Positions 63,958 through 64,000 of a stretch of 64,000 nt of DNA are shown one piece after another. The notes beneath the pieces were generated by a model. It saw nothing but the letters and a program-made list of their open reading frames with translations. It did no database searches and was not told the origin of the DNA. Position 1 is the first letter of the stretch; every line of letters begins with the position of its first letter. Source of the DNA: Caballeronia hypogeia (lineage in GTDB: Bacteria > Pseudomonadota > Gammaproteobacteria > Burkholderiales > Burkholderiaceae); NCBI RefSeq assembly GCF_001544875.2, contig NZ_FCOA02000003.1, positions 248,001 through 312,000 of the forward strand. Direction: 5' to 3'. The translations under genes and the position numbers were made by a program.

Positions 63958-64000
63958 GATGCCTCCGGAAAAGAAGGCCGTCGCGGTAGTGACGTCGGCG

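Overview
The window looks like a chromosomal segment of a Burkholderia sensu lato bacterium (Burkholderiaceae; Paraburkholderia or Caballeronia type). This is inferred from the very high GC content, the strong third-position G/C bias, and the kinds of housekeeping and small Burkholderia-type hypothetical proteins present. Species cannot be fixed from sequence alone. Most of the window is stable core genome. The only clear mobile element is one IS66-family insertion.

Layout. 0.4-4.3 kb: a MoxR AAA ATPase and a CoxE-type VWA protein split by a GNAT acetyltransferase, then a BenE transporter. 4.3-6.4 kb: a small TonB-C-like protein, transaldolase and a VOC protein. 6.4-9.4 kb (minus): a FUSC membrane protein and a monocarboxylate symporter with its DUF3311 partner. 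9.7-11.7 kb (minus): the tightly overlapping ubiC, DNA-deoxyinosine glycosylase and spermidine-synthase-like genes. 11.8-18.6 kb: a lipoprotein hydrolase, an internally repeated 85-aa protein, htpG with a heat-shock-type promoter, an HExxH protein and a MocR regulator. 18.8-23.4 kb (plus): VOC protein, EamA exporter, aminotransferase, RidA and PhzF. 23.8-26.2 kb: a membrane GGDEF-EAL protein.

26.3-34.3 kb (minus) is a chaperone-usher fimbrial operon in the order pilin, chaperone, usher, tip adhesin. Its usher gene is broken twice: by an IS66 element with an exact 8-bp target duplication, and by a one-base frameshift in a G run. The pilin-chaperone gap holds an unusual imperfect repeat array and a hairpin. 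34.6-42.6 kb (minus): an apparently 5'-truncated aspartyl protease, a CopD-like protein, parE-parC and the ABC-F ATPase Uup. 42.8-46.1 kb: DUF4399 protein, rubredoxin, methyltransferase, DUF4239 protein, tRNA-Arg(CCT) and small proteins. 46.2-50.0 kb: a shikimate/quinate catabolic unit (quiC-type dehydratase, aroE-type dehydrogenase, TetR regulator) with a palindrome over the quiC promoter. 50.1-54.3 kb: a secreted protein, a PAS-PAS-GGDEF cyclase, a YbhB protein and an MFS pump.

54.4-58.5 kb is a run of small stress or envelope-type proteins (DJ-1/PfpI, DUF4142, DUF1488-like, glycine-zipper, PA2169-like, BON). It is followed by an rpoN gene outside its usual lptB-hpf-ptsN setting, preceded by a good -24/-12 sequence of its own. 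The window ends with a BrkB/YihY protein, an acidic hypothetical protein, trehalose-6-phosphate synthase and a small charged protein. Themes include c-di-GMP signalling next to surface structures, shikimate/quinate use, and stress or osmoprotection functions.
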